In this document: piece by piece, positions 53,714 to 55,165 of the stretch
Layout of the letters: the number at the start of each line of letters is the position of its first letter
Position numbering within the stretch: position 1 is the stretch's first letter
Source of the DNA: CAYLPJ01 sp964385465
Lineage (GTDB): Bacteria > Planctomycetota > Phycisphaerae > SM23-33
Assembly: GCA_964385465.1 (NCBI GenBank)
Contig: CAYLPJ010000044.1
Span: 1-55,165, forward strand
Direction: 5' to 3'
Length of the DNA stretch: 55,165 bases
Position numbers and translations under genes: made by a program
The notes under the pieces: model-generated
Database searches by the model: none
The model's input: only the letters and a program-made list of their open reading frames with translations
Told to the model about the DNA's origin: nothing

Positions 53714-55123
53714 ATGATCGACATGAGCAACGCCAACGCCGCCGCCCGCTCGCTGCGGGAGAAGCTGCTGGCCGACCGGCATCGGCCGGGGTTTCACTTC
53801 GTCGTCCCCGAGGGCATCGCCAAGCCCTTCGACCCCAACGGGGCGATCTTCTGGAAGGGCCGCTACCACCTGTTCTACATCTTCCAGGACCGCCGGGGGC
53901 ACAACTGGGGGCACGTCTCCAGCACGGACCTCGTCCACTGGCGCCACCATCCCACCGGGCTGGTCGGGGGCATGTTCAGCGGGAACTGCTTCCTCAACAA
54001 GGACGGGCGCCCCACGATGTGCTACCACCAGGTCGGGGAGGGCAACGCCCTGGCCGTCGCGCTCGATGACGACCTGAACGCGTGGGAGAAGCTGGCGTCC
54101 AACCCGATCACGCCGCACACCCGCCCGGGAGACGAGCATCACGGCAAGTACGAGTCGTGGGACCCCTTCGGCTGGCTCGAGGGGGATACGTACTACGCGA
54201 TCTTCGGGGGCAAACGCCCGGGCGTCGCGAAGTCGGCAAGCCTCGCCGGGCCCTGGGAGTACGTCGGCGACCTGCTGGGCGGAACCGTCGAGGGCGTCTC
54301 GATCCGCGAGGACGTCTCCTGCGCGGACCTCTTCGAGCTGGGGGGCCGGCACGTGCTGCTGTGCATCAGCCACCGGCTCGGCTGCCGCTACTACGTCGGC
54401 GACTGGCGGGACGAGCAGTTCCACCCGACCTCCCACGCCCAGATGAGCTGGGTGGACCACTCGTTCTTCGCACCCGAGAGCCTCCTGGACGACCGGGGCC
54501 GGCGGATCATGTGGGCGTGGGTCCTCGACCGACCCGGGTTCGGCACGCGGGAGGACTGCGGGTGGTCGGGCACGATGAGCCTGCCTCGCGTGCTCTCCCT
54601 CGGCGACGACGGCGCCCTGCGGATGAGCCCCCCGGAGGAGCTGGCGACCCTGCGGTACGACCCGCGGACCCGCAAGCGCCTCTCCGTGCCCGCCGACGGC
54701 GAGCTGGCCATCGAGGGCATCGCCGGGGACAGCCTGGAGCTGGCCGTCGAGATGACCGCCCAGCGGCCCGGGAGGTTCGGCGTGAAGGTCTGCTGCTGCC
54801 CCGACGGCGAGGAGCAGACGCTGGTCTACTACGACGCGGCCGAGAGGATGCTGAAGGTGGACACCACCCGCTCCAGCCTCGCCGAGGGCCCCCGGACCGT
54901 CGAGGCCGGGCCCCTCGAGCTCGCCGACGGCGAGCCGCTGAACCTCCGCGTCTTCGTGGACAAATCCATCGTCGAGGCCTTCGCCAACGGCCGACAGGCC
55001 GTCACACGCCGCATCTACCCCTCCCGCCCCGACAGCCTCGCCGTCCGCCTCTTCGCCACCGACACCCCCGCCCAAGCCCCCGCCCTGCAAGCCTGGAAGA
55101 TCATGCCGGCCAATGCGTATTGA
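53714..55123 (+). CDS. GH32-like beta-fructosidase-fold protein with altered acid/base motif (469 aa)
   Basis: ATG at 53714 with GGGAGG 7 bases upstream. A five-bladed propeller of GH32 type: FDPNG with nucleophile D40, SWDPFGW with D150 in place of the RDP motif, and SCADLF where GH32 normally has ECPDLF, so the acid/base Glu is Ser202. The C-terminal beta-sandwich (~340-469) ends with FVDKSIVEAFANG, the family's usual mark. No signal peptide is seen. With the acid/base missing it may be inactive on normal fructans, act on activated or unusual substrates, or be binding-only. Confidence 0.8.
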   Translation: MIDMSNANAAARSLREKLLADRHRPGFHFVVPEGIAKPFDPNGAIFWKGRYHLFYIFQDRRGHNWGHVSSTDLVHWRHHPTGLVGGMFSGNCFLNKDGRPTMCYHQVGEGNALAVALDDDLNAWEKLASNPITPHTRPGDEHHGKYESWDPFGWLEGDTYYAIFGGKRPGVAKSASLAGPWEYVGDLLGGTVEGVSIREDVSCADLFELGGRHVLLCISHRLGCRYYVGDWRDEQFHPTSHAQMSWVDHSFFAPESLLDDRGRRIMWAWVLDRPGFGTREDCGWSGTMSLPRVLSLGDDGALRMSPPEELATLRYDPRTRKRLSVPADGELAIEGIAGDSLELAVEMTAQRPGRFGVKVCCCPDGEEQTLVYYDAAERMLKVDTTRSSLAEGPRTVEAGPLELADGEPLNLRVFVDKSIVEAFANGRQAVTRRIYPSRPDSLAVRLFATDTPAQAPALQAWKIMPANAY

Positions 55124-55165
55124 AAGGCACCAACCGCCCACGAGCCCGGGAACTCCGCACACGCG

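Noticed and set aside
1..55165. CRISPR array, insertion sequence or prophage
   Set aside because: The only repeats are in-gene repeats, the GGACA island and the heptamer array; no spacer pattern, transposase, integrase or phage protein was found.

Overview
The window is about 55 kb of very GC-rich bacterial DNA, and I would place it in the Planctomycetota. The grounds are three sulfatase-family proteins, two Gfo/Idh/MocA proteins with Tat-type leaders, a WPQWRGP-type PQQ-propeller protein, a secreted parallel beta-helix protein with a dockerin-like tail, and secreted glycoside hydrolase-like proteins. No rRNA, tRNA, CRISPR array, transposase or phage gene was found. Because GC is so high, long spurious frames (up to more than 2,400 codons) lie opposite or beside the real genes; they are left out.

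Bases 1-19,080: a Pro/Glu-rich repeat protein, cut by the window edge, converges on a roughly 18-kb minus-strand unit. In transcription order that unit is: a recognisable promoter (19049-19076); a PqqD-like protein with a Tat-like membrane leader; three different radical SAM/SPASM enzymes with overlapping or nearly abutting genes; a 101-residue precursor-like peptide with seven Cys in its C-terminal third; a hairpin; and a 4,271-residue secreted protein. That giant protein has TPR repeats, a PEGA-like segment, eight ~450-residue parallel beta-helix units, a Calx-beta domain and a dockerin-like end. I read this as an undescribed RiPP (ribosomally made, enzyme-modified peptide) system linked to a giant surface or secreted protein, and it is the strongest novelty in the window.

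Bases 19,096-27,420: two tandem MrfA/YprA-like DEAD-box helicases and a GGQ release-factor-like protein on the minus strand. Divergent from them is a membrane M50 peptidase with PqqD-like N-terminus and HlyD-like C-terminus, a plausible partner (processing or export) for the RiPP system.

Bases 27,417-31,200: an AT-rich intergenic island with clustered TGTCC/GGACA repeats, then a five-gene nickel ECF transporter operon in the order nikK-nikM-nikL-nikQ-nikO. A NikR-like operator overlaps its predicted -35 box.

Bases 31,500-35,930: two small uncharacterised proteins, a heparinase/alginate-lyase-like secreted protein, and a sugar isomerase/epimerase-like protein.

Bases 36,000-55,165: carbohydrate-utilisation genes. 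A plus-strand run holds a PQQ propeller, a FAD oxidoreductase, an SDR, a sulfatase-fold protein with Thr at the nucleophile position, and a canonical sulfatase. Two minus-strand Gfo/Idh/MocA loci follow, one with a TTG-started downstream gene. Then come a cupin, a GH30-like hydrolase and a Tat-targeted sulfatase, a large DUF6259-like protein, and a GH32-like protein with an altered catalytic motif. Together they suggest breakdown of sulfated or uronic-acid-containing polysaccharide, but no substrate can be named from sequence alone.
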